From positions 107,296 to 171,295 of the forward strand of contig VZRS01003978.1 in NCBI GenBank assembly GCA_013398055.1: a stretch of DNA of 64,000 bases, written 5' to 3'. Position numbers and translations under genes: made by a program. The DNA comes from Ifrita kowaldi (Eukaryota; Chordata; Aves; Passeriformes; Cinclosomatidae). The notes beneath the pieces are model-generated. The model was not told the DNA's origin. It was given only the letters and a program-made list of their open reading frames with translations, and searched no databases. Positions 22,801-32,436 of this stretch are shown in pieces. The stretch's first letter is position 1. Every line of letters begins with the position of its first letter.

Positions 22801-25121
22801 CACCCAGCTGCAGGACCTCATTAACAGCCCTGCACAGGTACTTAAAGCAGAAATCAAGCTCCACCTTAATACTGCGGGGCAGATCAGGAGAGGATGAGGT
22901 GGGGTGGAGGTCTGAGAAGAGCTAATTGCCAGATTAAATTCCCTATTCTCCTTTCTGCCTTCCCCAGACTGGAGAATTTGCAGCCTTTGCCCATCCTCGT
23001 GCTGTCAGTGAGTGGCTCCATCATCTTTCCAAACCAACAAAGTTACTGCTTTCAATCTGAAGGATGTTTTGGATTTAGCAAAGGCCAAGAACACCTTTCC
23101 TTTCCTTGGTGGAGGAGGCCTGGTGTAACTGCAGGAAGGGATAACAGCCAGATTTGCAGAGTGAACTGTTAAATGGCTCCCAATGAGTTGTTCCAAGTGG
23201 AACAGGAACACAGCAGGAACCTCTGGCAGGGAAAATCCTTAAAGAAAGGGTTAAGAAAGCCTCTTCTGGACATGCAGCTTGTTCCTCTTCCCTTGCAGGA
23301 GGAAGGCTCTCAGCAGCAGCAGCAGCAGGAAGCTCCATCTGCTTTCCCCAATGGTGCACACCCCCCGTTGTTATCCCGAAGGCAGAGCCTGGAGACGCAG
23401 TACCTGAAACACAGGCTGCAGGTACCCCTGCCCTGCCTGCCCGGGCTGCAGCAGCACAGCAGAGCAGCTCTGGGCTGCTGGGGGACAGAGGAGCAGAGAA
23501 CAGCCCCACTGGGAATGGCACCGTGTTGTTCTGGAGTCAGGCACTGAGCCTGATGATGCAGGAAGTGCACTGGTGCTGTTCCCCTCCCCTGGCAGTGGTC
23601 AGTGACTGCTGCTGGGTGCAGGCTATTGCTGGAACACCCCGTAGAGGTTCTGCATCAGCATCTGAGGAGCCACTTCCTAACCCCCTGGGCCTTCCTCTTC
23701 CACACCCCCTTTATTTCAAACCCATTTTCATACAGCTTCAGTTTATAGAAAACTTTTTTTCCCCCCACTTTTCCAGCTTGCAGCTTCTTCCACCTGGGAA
23801 GAAAGCTTTCCATGGATTTTTTTATGGTACAATCTCTCCTGCAAAAGTATTTTCTAAGGGTTAGAAGGCAACGGGCAGCAGTTTTTATGGGTTTAGAGAG
23901 TGGCTCTGTGGACAGCAGAGCAGTTACAGGGGTAGAAAATCTTTCTCTTGCTTTCTGGACTGATGCATTAAATCAAAAGCCATTTAAACCAGCTCTGCTT
24001 TCCTTGCAGAAGCCCACTCTGCTCTCAAAAGCTCAGAACACTTGCCAGCTCTACTGCAAAGAACTGCCCCGGAGTCTGGAACAGCAGCTCCAGGAGCACA
24101 GGTGAGAATCTTCCAAATCATGCAGAAAATTTACTCTCAAGAGTAATAAAAGAACTGGAACTCTCTTTGTCTATTTAGAAATTATCTGAAAAAGGAAAGC
24201 TTCACTTCAAAACTTCTTTTGAAAGCAAGAACAAGTCCTGCCATGTGTTTACAAATTTCTCTGCCTGGTCTTCAGCTCCTGAATTCCCCAGAGCAATGAA
24301 CAGCAGGCTTTAAAATACAAACACAATGCACCTCATTCTTAACAAACTGAATTAAACAGTGCATGGGGTTAGCTTAAAAAATCGATAAAAAAGGTTATCA
24401 GAGGAGATCTGTGATAACACTGAAAGGTGATAAAACTTTGATGTGCTGCAACAGTTAATGAGCAGGATTGCCCAGGGATTTCTTGGAGCAGTGTGAGTGA
24501 CCCTTTTGGAGCCCAAATGGCCAGAAATAACTGTTTTTCTGTCCTGCACGCAGGCTGCACCAGAAGAGGCTGTTCCTGCAGAAGCAATCCCAGCTGCAGG
24601 CCTACTTTAACCAGATGCAGATAGCCGAGAGCTCGTACCCTCGGGCCAGCCCGCTGCCCCTGCCCTGCCCGGAGGAGCCGCAGCCCCAGCCCCAGCAGCA
24701 GCAGCCCCAGCAGCAGCAGCAGCCAGCCCAGTTCAGCCTGCAGCAGCCCCTGAGCCCCGTGCTGGAGCCCTCCTCGGGGCAGATGCGCTTCGAGCCCTTC
24801 CTCCGGCAGTACCCGAAGGTGCAGCTGGAGCCGCTGCCCCCCAGCCCCTCGCGGCTCTCCCCGCCGGGGCAGCCCCAGCCGGCGCAGCAGCCCCTGCAGT
24901 TCCCCTTCCAGACTCGCGAGGTGCCCACCGTGCCCTCGCCCGAGCAGTGCCAGCTCCCCCAGAGCGCCGTGGCAGCGCCCGAGGGCCAGGGCGGCGCGGC
25001 CGCCGCCGAGGCTCAGCCCGGCTACGAGCCCCTGGCCCTGCCAGAACTGCCCGGACTCTTCGACTGCGAGATGATGGAGGCCGTGGATCCCCAGCACGGC
25101 GGCTACGTGCTGGTCAATTAG
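4746..25121 (+). CDS. SIK2: SIK2, salt-inducible serine/threonine kinase 2 (exons 2-15; exon 1 upstream of window)
   Basis: This is an AMPK-related kinase, activated by LKB1, that phosphorylates CRTC co-activators and class IIa HDACs in the cytoplasm and is restrained by PKA through 14-3-3 binding. Fourteen exons join in phase, all with AG/GT boundaries, into 863 residues plus a stop. In order they encode VAIK (catalytic lysine), VHRDLKAEN, the DFG motif, the T-loop [13 protein letters not shown], the UBA domain (about GEYNEQVLRLMHSLGIDQ), three basophilic sites (RRPSTIAEQ, KRRHTLAEV, GRRASDTSLTQG), a Q/P-rich tail and the end GYVLVN. The human protein has about 926 residues, so only the first ~45 (start, glycine loop) are missing, in an exon before base 1. 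Identity to human SIK2, as I recall it, is very high in the kinase domain and lower in the tail. The final site corresponds to Ser587 in human numbering. Very confident. Confidence 0.97.
5656..5719 (+). CDS. SIK2: SIK2 exon 3
   Basis: It encodes VMETKSMLYLVTEFAKNGEIF plus the first base of an Asp codon. This is the beta-4/beta-5 hinge region of the kinase. The donor is TTCG/GTAAGC. Human has TEYAKNG where this sequence has TEFAKNG. Confidence 0.97.
5720..8397 (+). other. SIK2: SIK2 intron 3, with a duplicated 3' end
   Basis: The intron contains no coding exon, but its last ~500 bases are a direct duplication of about 250 bp (copies at roughly 7917-8157 and 8166-8407). The first copy includes a complete acceptor-like site, TTTCCCAG followed by ATTACC, at 8147. 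The functional acceptor is at 8396-8397. Confidence 0.85.
8398..8559 (+). CDS. SIK2: SIK2 exon 4 (catalytic loop)
   Basis: It encodes YLASHGRLSEPEARRKF.. through [21 protein letters not shown], with split Asp codons at both ends; the second is the Asp of the DFG motif. HRDLKAEN is the catalytic loop. The exon is markedly more GC-rich than the flanking introns. The donor is GCAG/GTACTC. Confidence 0.97.
9944..9961. promoter_or_regulatory. Inverted TAAT/ATTA palindrome (candidate homeodomain site)
   Basis: GCTAATG and its exact reverse complement CATTAGC are separated by AGCC. Two TTATC/GATAA motifs lie 30-80 bases downstream, in GCTTTATCAGG and CTGATAAAGG. The arrangement resembles a compact enhancer. 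Function is inferred from motif content alone. Confidence 0.3.
11176..11183. promoter_or_regulatory. Perfect CRE palindrome TGACGTCA
   Basis: This is the full 8-bp CREB/ATF consensus in SIK2 intron 4, preceded by ATATGCAT. It is one of three perfect copies in the window (also 31438 and 44124). Occupancy cannot be judged from sequence. Confidence 0.3.
13423..13498. repeat. 19-bp tandem repeat, 4 copies
   Basis: The unit is ACAGAGTGATGGGGAGATT. Copies start at 13423, 13442, 13461 and 13480 and differ at one or two bases. Confidence 0.85.
14268..14288. promoter_or_regulatory. Inverted pair of GATA motifs
   Basis: TGATAAG and CTTATCA are exact reverse complements separated by seven bases, so the site is a palindrome with a short spacer. 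A third motif, CTATCTGC, follows within 15 bases. It lies in SIK2 intron 4, 0.7 kb before exon 5. This is a candidate GATA-factor element only. Confidence 0.3.
14989..15113 (+). CDS. SIK2: SIK2 exon 5 (activation loop)
   Basis: It completes DFG and encodes FGFGNFYKSGEPLTTWCG and then [20 protein letters not shown] to DIW. The second Thr of LTTWCG is the LKB1 target (Thr175 in human). AAPE ends the activation segment. Compared with recalled human SIK2, three residues just before the T-loop differ (NFY for NFF, GEP for GEL, LTTW for LATW). The donor is TGG/GTACCA. Confidence 0.97.
15183..15360. repeat. 33-bp minisatellite with acceptor-like units, about 5.5 copies
   Basis: CTGCAG or TTGCAG recurs at 15190, 15222, 15255, 15288, 15321 and 15354, giving a 32-33 bp period. 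Each unit reads roughly GTCTGGAATATTGGATTT, then T-rich sequence, then a TAAA/TAAG-CTGCAG end. It begins 70 bp after the exon 5 donor. Because 33 is divisible by three, one frame stays open and reads an 11-residue repeat, but that frame is not the SIK2 frame. Confidence 0.9.
15361..16972 (+). other. SIK2: SIK2 intron 5 (remainder)
   Basis: Nothing coding is seen. Clean pyrimidine tracts lead to the exon 6 acceptor, TTTTTGTCCCCACAG. Confidence 0.8.
16973..17096 (+). CDS. SIK2: SIK2 exon 6
   Basis: It encodes 41 residues, [20 protein letters not shown] to RIPYFMSE, plus one base. This is the kinase C-lobe (helix F onward, with the GALPFDG motif typical of AMPK-related kinases). It is essentially identical to human. 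Confidence 0.97.
17377..17597 (+). CDS. SIK2: SIK2 exon 7 (end of kinase domain, UBA)
   Basis: It encodes ECEHLIRRMLVLDPSKRLTI and AQIKEHKWMLVEVPAQRP, closing the kinase domain. It then encodes the UBA segment NEPSLGEYNEQVLRLMHSLG and IDQQKTVE. The exon starts with two bases completing a split codon that gives Glu, where human has Asp. The donor is GAG/GTACAA. Confidence 0.97.
18168..18320 (+). CDS. SIK2: SIK2 exon 8
   Basis: It encodes 51 residues: SLQNKSYNHFAAIYYLLVER (end of UBA), LKSHRSSFPVEQ and then RRPSTIAEQTVAK. RRPS is a basophilic phosphorylation and 14-3-3-type site shared with mammalian SIK2. The exon is in phase 0 at both ends. The donor is AAG/GTGAGG. Confidence 0.97.
19030..19194 (+). 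CDS. SIK2: SIK2 exon 9
   Basis: It encodes 55 residues from AQAVVPSVNLHSQ to FMEEERVETPK. It starts after a TTTTTCAG acceptor. This part of the tail diverges more than the kinase. The human motif RLLRS reads RLLQS here, which loses the basic residue next to the serine. Confidence 0.95.
19195..21311 (+). other. SIK2: SIK2 intron 9
   Basis: No exon is recognised. A CR1 fragment lies at about 20681-20808, and a poly-A tract near 21048-21060. Confidence 0.8.
20681..20808 (-). mobile_element. CR1 LINE fragment (antisense)
   Basis: The plus strand reads like the antisense of the CR1 3' region: TTGGAGAGGTGCCTC, GGCTGCTCAGGGCTTTATC, AGATTCCACAGCTTCTCCAG, GGCAACCTGTG. This order of phrases is characteristic of avian CR1 copies. 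The fragment is old and diverged, without an intact end. Confidence 0.65.
21312..21540 (+). CDS. SIK2: SIK2 exon 10
   Basis: It encodes VNGCLLDPVPPVVMRKGCQS, LPSSMMETSIDEG and the acidic ETEGEAEEDPAQAF, ending with GGKRRHTLAEVTNQLVMVPG and T. KRRHT is the tail site corresponding to mammalian Thr484. The acceptor is TGCCACCCAG and the donor CACAG/GTACAG. Confidence 0.97.
22190..22474 (+). CDS. SIK2: SIK2 exon 11 (PKA/14-3-3 site)
   Basis: It encodes 94 full codons, from KVYSLDENSSLGSIDSEYDM to VSFREGRRASDTSLTQ, with split Gly codons at both ends. GRRASDTS is the major PKA target (human Ser587) controlling 14-3-3 retention. The upstream block NPAMQALSSQKRE is also conserved. Confidence 0.97.
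22674..22837 (+). CDS. SIK2: SIK2 exon 12
   Basis: It encodes [35 protein letters not shown] and TQLQDLINSPAQ. The stretch is a conserved, probably helical segment of the SIK tail. The donor is CAG/GTACTT. Confidence 0.97.
23299..23421 (+). CDS. SIK2: SIK2 exon 13 (short polyQ)
   Basis: It encodes 41 residues: EEGSQQQQQQEAPSAFPNG and ending RRQSLETQYLKHRLQ. Six CAG codons in a row make a short, pure polyglutamine run; human has QQQ at this position. The exon is in phase 0 at both ends. Confidence 0.96.
24010..24101 (+). CDS. SIK2: SIK2 exon 14
   Basis: It encodes KPTLLSKAQNTCQLYCKELP and RSLEQQLQEH plus two bases of an Arg codon. It is highly conserved with human. The acceptor is TCCTTGCAG and the donor CACAG/GTGAGA. 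Confidence 0.97.
24554..25121 (+). CDS. SIK2: SIK2 exon 15 (C-terminal Q/P-rich tail and stop)
   Basis: It encodes LHQKRLFLQKQSQLQAYFNQ, MQIAESSYP, a Gln/Pro-rich stretch (QPQPQQQQPQQQQQ), FSLQQPLSPVLEPSS, and the conserved end LPELPGLFDCEMMEAVDPQH and GGYVLVN, stop TAG at 25119. The exon is strongly GC-rich at third positions, unlike earlier exons. The Q/P part is shorter than in human. Long open frames on the opposite strand here are a by-product of this composition. Confidence 0.97.
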
Positions 25122-28035
25122 CGAGCCGAGGGCAGGGCGCCGGGACAAACGGAGAAGCATGTGAATTTTTTGGTTGTTTTTCTTTTTTTTTTCGTTCCTA
25201 CCCCCCGGAATTCGTGGTAGTTCTTCCGACTCTTGAATTGACAGGGGAACTAAAAATCCACCTGGCTGGAAGAAAAAAAAAAATAAAATAAAAAGCAGGA
25301 GGTGTTTGGCCCCGGTGGCAGGGGCTGGAGAACAGGGAGTGCAGCTTCGTCCCACAAAGTCTGCGTGGAAGGAGGCAAAAAAGGTGAATTTCAGAGGAAG
25401 GAAATAGCCCCTTCTAAAAAAATTTGGGGAGTTTATCAGCATTCATCCAACATCCACTTGGAGAGAGGAGAGCGAGTGCACACTTCTCATACTTCTTGGC
25501 AATAAAAGCAATAGTTTTCATTGAAATTCAGGGTAGATTTGGGTCTGCGCTGATGGCAACTGGAATCCTCTGGAGAACAGGAGCACGAGGTGGAATTCGA
25601 GGGAAGTTGCACTTCGGTTGAGCTCCTGGTCTGGAACTACTCCGTGGCCAGCCCTGAGCATCTCAGGCAGCCTCCAGTTCCTCCTGCTGGCACCCAAACA
25701 GGATTTCCCAAGCCTGCCAAGGAGCTCTTCACTGTCTGCTGAAGGAGTCTGGAGCAAGGGACACCTGGACTTTGTCAAGAGAAACCTGGGACTGTTTGGA
25801 GAGACCTCTGGGTGGGGATCAGAATTCTGGAGGATCAAGGATGAGCCAACAGACACAGAAGGTAAGGAGAACCATGGGAGAGACAGCAAGAGCTGCAGGA
25901 AATGGCATTAAAAATAATAAAATCCACCTGGGTGGCTTCTAAGATCACCCCCTTTTGCAGGAGGGCTCTGTCCTGGAGAAGTTCTGCTCGCTGGAAAGGA
26001 TCCACCTGTCCCTGGGTTGCATTTTAAAAACAAACAAACAAGCAAACAAAACTGTGTTTTGAATTTGCAGTATGTGTTGCTGGTGGTTTATTGAGCTTTG
26101 TATATTTGGACAATTATTTAGGGTTTTAGAACTTTAAGGATTAAAAAAAAAAACAATGAGCTTATAAAAAGAAAAAAAACACCCCTGTGAAGTGATAGTG
26201 CTGTGCCTTTTTCAGTTCTTTATCAGCCTCTATGCTTTTTTCTGAAGAAAGTAGACAATACCCCATTTATGTCCTTGCTGTGGCCAAAGTCCCTTCAGAG
26301 CACACGTCCCACCGTGTGGGACTTGTTTAACTTTCTCAGTGTTTGAGTGGCTCGTGTATATAGGACACTGAAAGTATTACAGCAATACTTTAGCATCAAA
26401 CTGTTGATGTGTCAACCATTTCAAGGGATGCTCCAGCTCCATCAGGAGTTTTGTGTCTCCAGAACTTTCCAGTGATGAAAATCCAAGTCACGGGAGTGGG
26501 GTGGCTCAGGGAGCTGCAGGAAGCTGAGATCTCCAGTTTGGGGTTTGTCTCTAACCTTGAGGGATGGTGGGACAGGCCGGGCCAGGGGCCAGGGGCCAGG
26601 GCAGCCCTTTCCCAGCAAACATTAAGCACAATTGCAGCTTCATTAAAGCACAAAGAGCCAGAGGAACTGTGCTGATCACGCCAGAGTTTGCTGGAAGGTT
26701 TGGTCTTTGATACTGCAAATCCCGAGGGTGCAGGGAGGTGGATAATCAGCATTTACAGCAATAAGACCCCATTAAAACACGGAATAGGAGGAGTTTGGCC
26801 GCTGTGTGTGAAGGGGGAAGGGTTTAACAGGGGACAGAAGGCACCTGGTCCCTGTGTGCTCAGGTAGAGACAGCTCCTGTTCTCTGGAGCCTGCTCTGAC
26901 ACTGGCCCAGGTCTGGCTCAGTCCAAACTGCTCAGCTTCTACCTCTGCTATCACAGGGATCCTCAAGGCAGCAGCAGCAGCAAAGGAGAGTTTAAGGAGC
27001 AGGGATCACAGGATAAAGATGGCCAGAAAGCTCTGCTTTCAACAGCTGAGAGAAAAGGTTTTTGTTGTGTGGTTTCCCTTCAGAAGGAAATCCGTGGCAC
27101 AGCGGAACACCCAAACCCAGTGACACCTGAAGGGACTGACAGAGGCAGGGGAGACAGCCTGACAAAAACTGCAGCAGAACAGAGCAGGAACAAAGAGGAA
27201 ACAGAGTCCTGTCCTTTCACTCCTCCTCCCCTACCCTGCAGCATAACCCACGTGTTCTGGACTCTGAGAATCCGTGCAGTGAGAGCTGCTACAGGACACC
27301 CGGCGCTCTGGAGACGGCCCCAGTCCTGCTCCAGGAGCTGGCTGCCTGCCAGAACCATAACCACTTCCTTCCCCAACCAGCTCCAGGATCCTGCACGTTT
27401 CAGGATTCAAAAAGATAAAAATAATTCCGTTCTGGAGTTCTGCAATTCATTTATCAGGATGTGCCAACCAGTCTGAGCTCCTTTGAGCTTTGCAGTGCTG
27501 GGCAGGGGGAAGCTGCAGTATTTTTTAATGTAGTTTAGCCTGACTCTTTCCCCTCAGCCAAAAGCATATTTAACATTTCATGTAATTTCCTTTAAGCCAA
27601 TTAGGACTAAAAGGCTTCTGAAGCCTTCTCATACAGAGAGGATCCATTGGGCACCACTTCCTACTCCTTTGAAGTGGCTTTTTTGTTCCAATCTGTTCTG
27701 TTCTAACATTAGAGAACTGTGTACACTACTGTTAGAGTAATTATTAGCTTTATTATCTTGTACTACAGCCTCCTTTGAAGAGACTTTGGTGTGATGTATA
27801 TGGGGTACAAATTTCATACGGAGAAAAGTGCAATATGTGTGTGTGTGGTATGTTCTTTAATGTATTTTTTTAAGGATTTAGAGGGTTTAGTCTCTGCTTT
27901 GGGATAAATGCACTAGTTTTGTGAGCTCCAGTTTGGCAAGTTCATCTGTAGTATTTACATGCAACTGATCTGCTGGACTCTGTAAAGCAGTTACAGTGTA
28001 TTAATACAAAATAAAGAATATGTGCATTTCATTTT
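25122..28035 (+). other. SIK2: SIK2 3' UTR
   Basis: There is no coding potential after the stop. A-rich tracts occur near 25270-25290 and 26140-26180, an AAAC-type repeat near 26030-26050, and a TGTGTG tract near 27836. The final 300 bases are AT-rich and look UTR-like. The end is inferred from the poly(A) signal at 28010; earlier AATAAA copies (for example 25501) could give shorter forms. Confidence 0.7.
28010..28015 (+). terminator. SIK2: SIK2 poly(A) signal AATAAA
   Basis: Canonical AATAAA occurs in ..ATACAAAATAAAGAATATG, followed by a T-rich stretch within 25 bases. It is the last good signal before the composition changes to intergenic sequence. Confidence 0.6.
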
Positions 28036-28762
28036 TTAAATTTCTAGCGAGCTAAAGCAGCACCTGCCACTCTTGTCTTCATTAGGGTCAGGTTATTCTC
28101 TCTCTAAGGCACCAAGAAAATTCCTGTGTGCTGCAAACACTGCATTTTCTAGACTGAGGTTTGCTTCCCATGGTTCTGACACACTTGGGGTTGTTGGTAC
28201 CACTGACTTTTGCCAAATATGAATTTGGAGAGACTGGAAAACTCAGTGCCACAGGATTGTCACAGCACTTCCCACTTTCGTTAACAGAAGGCTCATTCAA
28301 AATTACTTGAGATCAAAAACATCTCTAGTGACATTCCTGTGACCCTCAGTGTTCTTGCTGATATCAAAGTGTGATGTTTGGAGATAAAGTGCAAAAGTTA
28401 GTGGAGAACCAGTGGATTCACCTGTTCCCCCACCCCAAAACCGCTTTTAGGTGGTGACTTAGCCCCAAACAGCCACCCCTGAGGGGTTCTTGTGACACAC
28501 AGGGGCACAAAACCCTCTAAGCAGAACGTGTGTGACAGCTCTGAGCACCTGCCCCATCACCTCCCGTGTCCCCAGGGAGCCTCCAGCCTCTGCACAGGGC
28601 CAGCTGCCAGCGCTGCTGGGCCTTGACACCCCTGCTGTGGCTGCTTCCCACTGATCCTGATCCTCTGCTGGTCCTGAACTCCCCCCAGAGCCCGGGGCAG
28701 CGATCCCAGCACGGAGGGTGAAGTGCCTGCATGTCCTGCTCAGCCAGAGACGTCAGCAGGGC

Positions 28763-29042
28763 CACAGGGTGACTGCAGCTGCACACACGGGCACTGCCAG
28801 TGCCCTGGCCCCACAAACAGGGCACAGGGGCAGGGAAAACACCACAAACCCCCTCACAGGGTGACTGCAGCTGCACACACGGGCACTGCCAGTGCCCTGT
28901 CCCCACAAACAGGGCACAGGGACAGGGAAAACACCACAAACCCCCTCACAGGGGTCACAGGGTGACTGGAGCTGCACACTGCCAGTGCCCTGTCCCCACA
29001 AACAGGGCACAGGGACAGGGAAAGCACCACAAACCCCCTCCC
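28763..29042. repeat. Minisatellite, about 92-bp unit, 3 copies
   Basis: Copies begin with CACAGGGTGACTG at 28763, 28855 and 28956. Each contains CACTGCCAGTGCCCTG and CCCCACAAACAGGGCACAGG and ends ACCACAAACCCCCTC. The third copy has lost about ten bases near its start, and a 9-bp insertion precedes it. Confidence 0.92.
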
Positions 29043-29450
29043 ACGCTCCCAGTCTGTCACCGCCCACGGGCACAGCCAAGCAGAGGAGGTCACACGTTCA
29101 GGAGACCTCAGCTAACCTTCCAAGCTGCCCGGAGGACACTCCCTCCTTCCCCTGCCGCCCCCAAAATGCACGGGCTAAGCCATCCTTATCCCAGGGAGAC
29201 AGGAGAAAGCCTCCCTCCCCCTGGCTGGGCTCAGCGCTGCCTCTCGGCCGGGTCAGAGCCTGGCAATGCTCGCAGAGCAGCAGAGCACAGCATTTCCTCT
29301 CCTGCAGGGAGCTCTGGCTGACGGGGCTGGTGTCAGTCCCTGGCACAGGGATGGCTCAGCAGCAGCGGGGCTGGCACAGCAGCGCCACACGCACGGGTCA
29401 CAGCGGGGTGACAGCACAGGAAAATCCGACAGCAGCTTTAAAACTGGGGC

Positions 29451-29760
29451 TGAACTCAGTGCACGCAGCCCTGATGCTGAGCTGGTCTGGAAAATCCCAG
29501 GGAAGCCTTAAAACCATGTCTGAATTCAATACACACGGCTCTGCTGCTGAGCTGGCTTGGAAAATCCAAAAAGAGCCTCAAAACTGCCTGAATTCCCTGC
29601 ACACAGCTCTGCTGCTGAGCAGGATTGGAAAGGCCAGGAAGAGCCTTGAAACCATGTCTGAATTCAGTGCACACAGCTCTGCTGCTGAGCAGGCTTGGAA
29701 AATCCAAGGGAAACCTTGAAACTCTGTCTGAATTTGCTGCACATCAGCCCTGTGGGTGTG
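29451..29760. repeat. Minisatellite, about 70-bp unit, 4.5 copies
   Basis: Units start TGAATTCA-like at 29451, 29521, 29589, 29659 and 29729. The shared core is GCTCTGCTGCTGAGC, TTGGAAAATCC and a GCCTTGAAACCATGTC-like end. The last copy is partial. Confidence 0.92.
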
Positions 29761-31437
29761 AGCTTCAGCCCTCGGTCACCTCGCCCCACGTCCTGAACAC
29801 TGTCAGGATAAGCCTGGAAAAGCTTCATCCCCGAGTCCCTTGGGTGCAGGGCAAAGGAAAGGGGATGGGAGGAAGATGAGGTGAAGGAAAAATGGAGGGA
29901 AAGCCCACTGGAAAGAGGGAAAGGGTGAGTTCCAGGAGGAGACAGCCCCGGATGCAAAGCACTGTCAGGCCATGAGAGAGTTTGGAGGCTTTATCTGCTG
30001 CTGAATTATCCCTCTCAACATATGCTGGATATTTCATTTTAGGATATTTAATAAAAACAAACCAACCAGTCTCATCCCAACTGTTGCTATTTCCTCATAA
30101 GAATGGAGCTGATGGGCAGCTCATAAAAGAAATATAATTGTGGGTGGATTTTGCAATTAATCACCCTGTACCTGAAATTCAGGAATCTGTCAGACCGAGT
30201 ATAAAATTACAGCAGGAATTAATTCTCCTCTCCTCCCTTTCTCCCTCCACTGCTGGACAAAGTGCAAGACTGGAAAATGAGGCAAAAATTCTGCAACCCT
30301 GACCCTGATGGGAACACGGCCAAGCAGGTCACTGTGGGGAAAAAACTGCAAGTTCAGACACCAGAGGGTTTTGCTGATTCAGGTGATTTTCTGATGGGAA
30401 TGTTGCACTGGAGGGGGGGTCAGATGGCAGAGAGCTCGTCTGAAATAGGATGAAAAGAAACCTCTAATTGGGTGACTCTCACAGGAAAGCAGCTGTGAAT
30501 TTGAGGCAAGCCCTCAAAGGGGTAAGAATCAGGGAAATGAAGGGAGAAATAAGGGAAATGTTTCTGCCCCCGGTGCTTTGAGGAGTCCATTGCTTGCACC
30601 TCAAGGTACAGAGAATAACTCAGTGCCACTGACTGAGGTTTGCAAGGCTAAAGGAACAGGCTCTGTGCAGACTAAACCTGATATTAATCTGATTTTGGAC
30701 AGGTTATCCTGATTCTCAGTGGTTAAAAACCAGCAGAACAAAAATAAATTGTAGGAGAGCGCGGACACGCAGGCAAACGGAGAAATTCGAGGTTAATCTG
30801 AGTGTAAAACCACAAGATTGAGTAGAAACTGAAACCGAGGAAGCAACATCCTCTAATTTAAAGGAAATGGCCCCTGATGAAAAATCATACCTGCAGCTCC
30901 AGCTGCAGAGAATTCCACCCAGTGCCAATAATTTAATAACCACAGCAAAACTCTGCCTGCTGTTAGAAACCCCACAAACCTTACAAAGGAGAAGGAGATA
31001 AAGTTCTATCAGCCCATTTTCCCAGGGTTTCCGATCCAACATCCCTCCCAGGAAGGCTCCATTGTCCCCAGAGCTGTCACTCTGTTGGGAAAGAGTTTAA
31101 ATACGGGGCTTTCAGGAGAGATCTCTCTGCTCAAAAAGGTCCCTAAACCTGGTGATTTCCTGCCAGGGAAATGCCATAATGTGGTTTTATATAACAGCCC
31201 CTGCTGGAGTGACTTATCAGCAAATAAAGGCGGCAGTGTTTTTGATAAGCATCCGTGTGGGGTTGGTTCGCAGAGCAGCAGCAAAACCACTCGCACACGG
31301 GGAGCTGATGGGAGGCGTGTTCCCAAAATACCCGCAAATGGCCATTTACCGAGCTGAGAGCGCCCTGCCAAGCCCAGGCACATTTTGGGAGTTCAGAACT
31401 CCCTGCTGGGGAGCAGAGGGCTGGGAGGGAGCAGGGC

Positions 31438-31445
31438 TGACGTCA
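31438..31445. promoter_or_regulatory. Perfect CRE palindrome TGACGTCA
   Basis: This is the second perfect CREB/ATF consensus in the window, in GGGCTGACGTCAATAGG. About 200 bases earlier an inverted GATA pair is also present (GACTTATCAGC near 31210 and TTGATAAGC near 31245). Confidence 0.3.
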
Positions 31446-32436
31446 ATAGGGGAAATTATACCCTGAATCACCTGGGTCTGCCTTTGCACAGAGCCCGGGG
31501 AGCAGCCCGGGAGGCTCCGGTGGCTGTTTCCATGGAAAATGCTTCATCAGAGCAAGGGCAGCGCTCGCCAGGACCACCAGCCCCCCACAAAAATAGGATA
31601 AAATAGATTTTATATATATTTATACAAAAATAAATAGCTTGAGCTTCTCTCTCTCTTGGAAAGCAGCATTGCTCAGCTCAGGTGCTGTCACACCAGATCT
31701 CAGAGGGCAAAACCTCACAAAGGAGTAAAGGCAACATTTTCCTGTCCCTTCCCCTGTTCCAGGGCAGGCTGTTCTGTTCACAATTAACAATTTACATCTT
31801 GGGCGCTTGGAGAAGCTCCTGGTCTGGGGAATCAGGGGTTTAAACTTCACCAGAGAGCTCCTTGTCGTGGCAAAGGACCCTGCAGGAGCCGAGTCCTCTC
31901 CTTCAGCAAACCAGAACACCCAGCCTGGTCTGCACCAGAGTCCTGCAGCAACCCCCGGGGCTGCACAGCGCCCAGAAAACGGCAGGTGAGTGACTCTAAA
32001 CACCGAGAAAGGCGCAATCCTCCACTCAGAATAATTCCTGAAGCTGGAAAACGAGAGCCCAGCATCCCCCAGCCACCAGTTCACAGCTTCCCCATCAAAC
32101 TGGGCGCGCTGCCCTCAGAGCAGGGGCTGAATCCAGGGGCAGAGCTCAGAAATGCCCTTTCCCCGGGGCTCCCAGCCCTGTCTGGGCGACAACCCCACAT
32201 GAAACGTGGCTTTAACCCCTCCCTGCGAGCCAAAGCAGGAGAACATCATTAAAAACGCAGCAAATTAGCAGCCGAGCCTCGTTAGCGCTGCTCGCGTCAC
32301 GCAGCTGCACCGAGGGGCTGCCGGGGGGATGAGGAATTATTTATTATTCGCACTCCTCAGGGGCTGCCAGCAGGGGCTGGGGCACGGGCAGGGCACGGCT
32401 GCGGCTCCCCTTTCCCAGCAGCGTTTCCTTGGAGCT

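Larger units (their letters stand above)
28036..31400. other. Intergenic, SIK2 to ALG9, part 1
   Basis: No gene is recognised. Two unrelated minisatellites (28763-29042 and 29451-29760) sit within a GC-rich 1-kb stretch, followed by AT-rich sequence. Open frames across the minisatellites are discussed under findings. Confidence 0.65.

Noticed and set aside
24369..25442. A 357-codon minus-strand frame opposite SIK2 exon 15.
   Set aside because: It is the shadow of the GC-rich, third-position-biased exon; the Leu/Gly-rich product has no recognisable domain.
31620..32084. 154-codon minus-strand frame, considered as part of a PPP2R1B-like gene.
   Set aside because: It has no HEAT-repeat pattern and no match to the PP2A scaffold.
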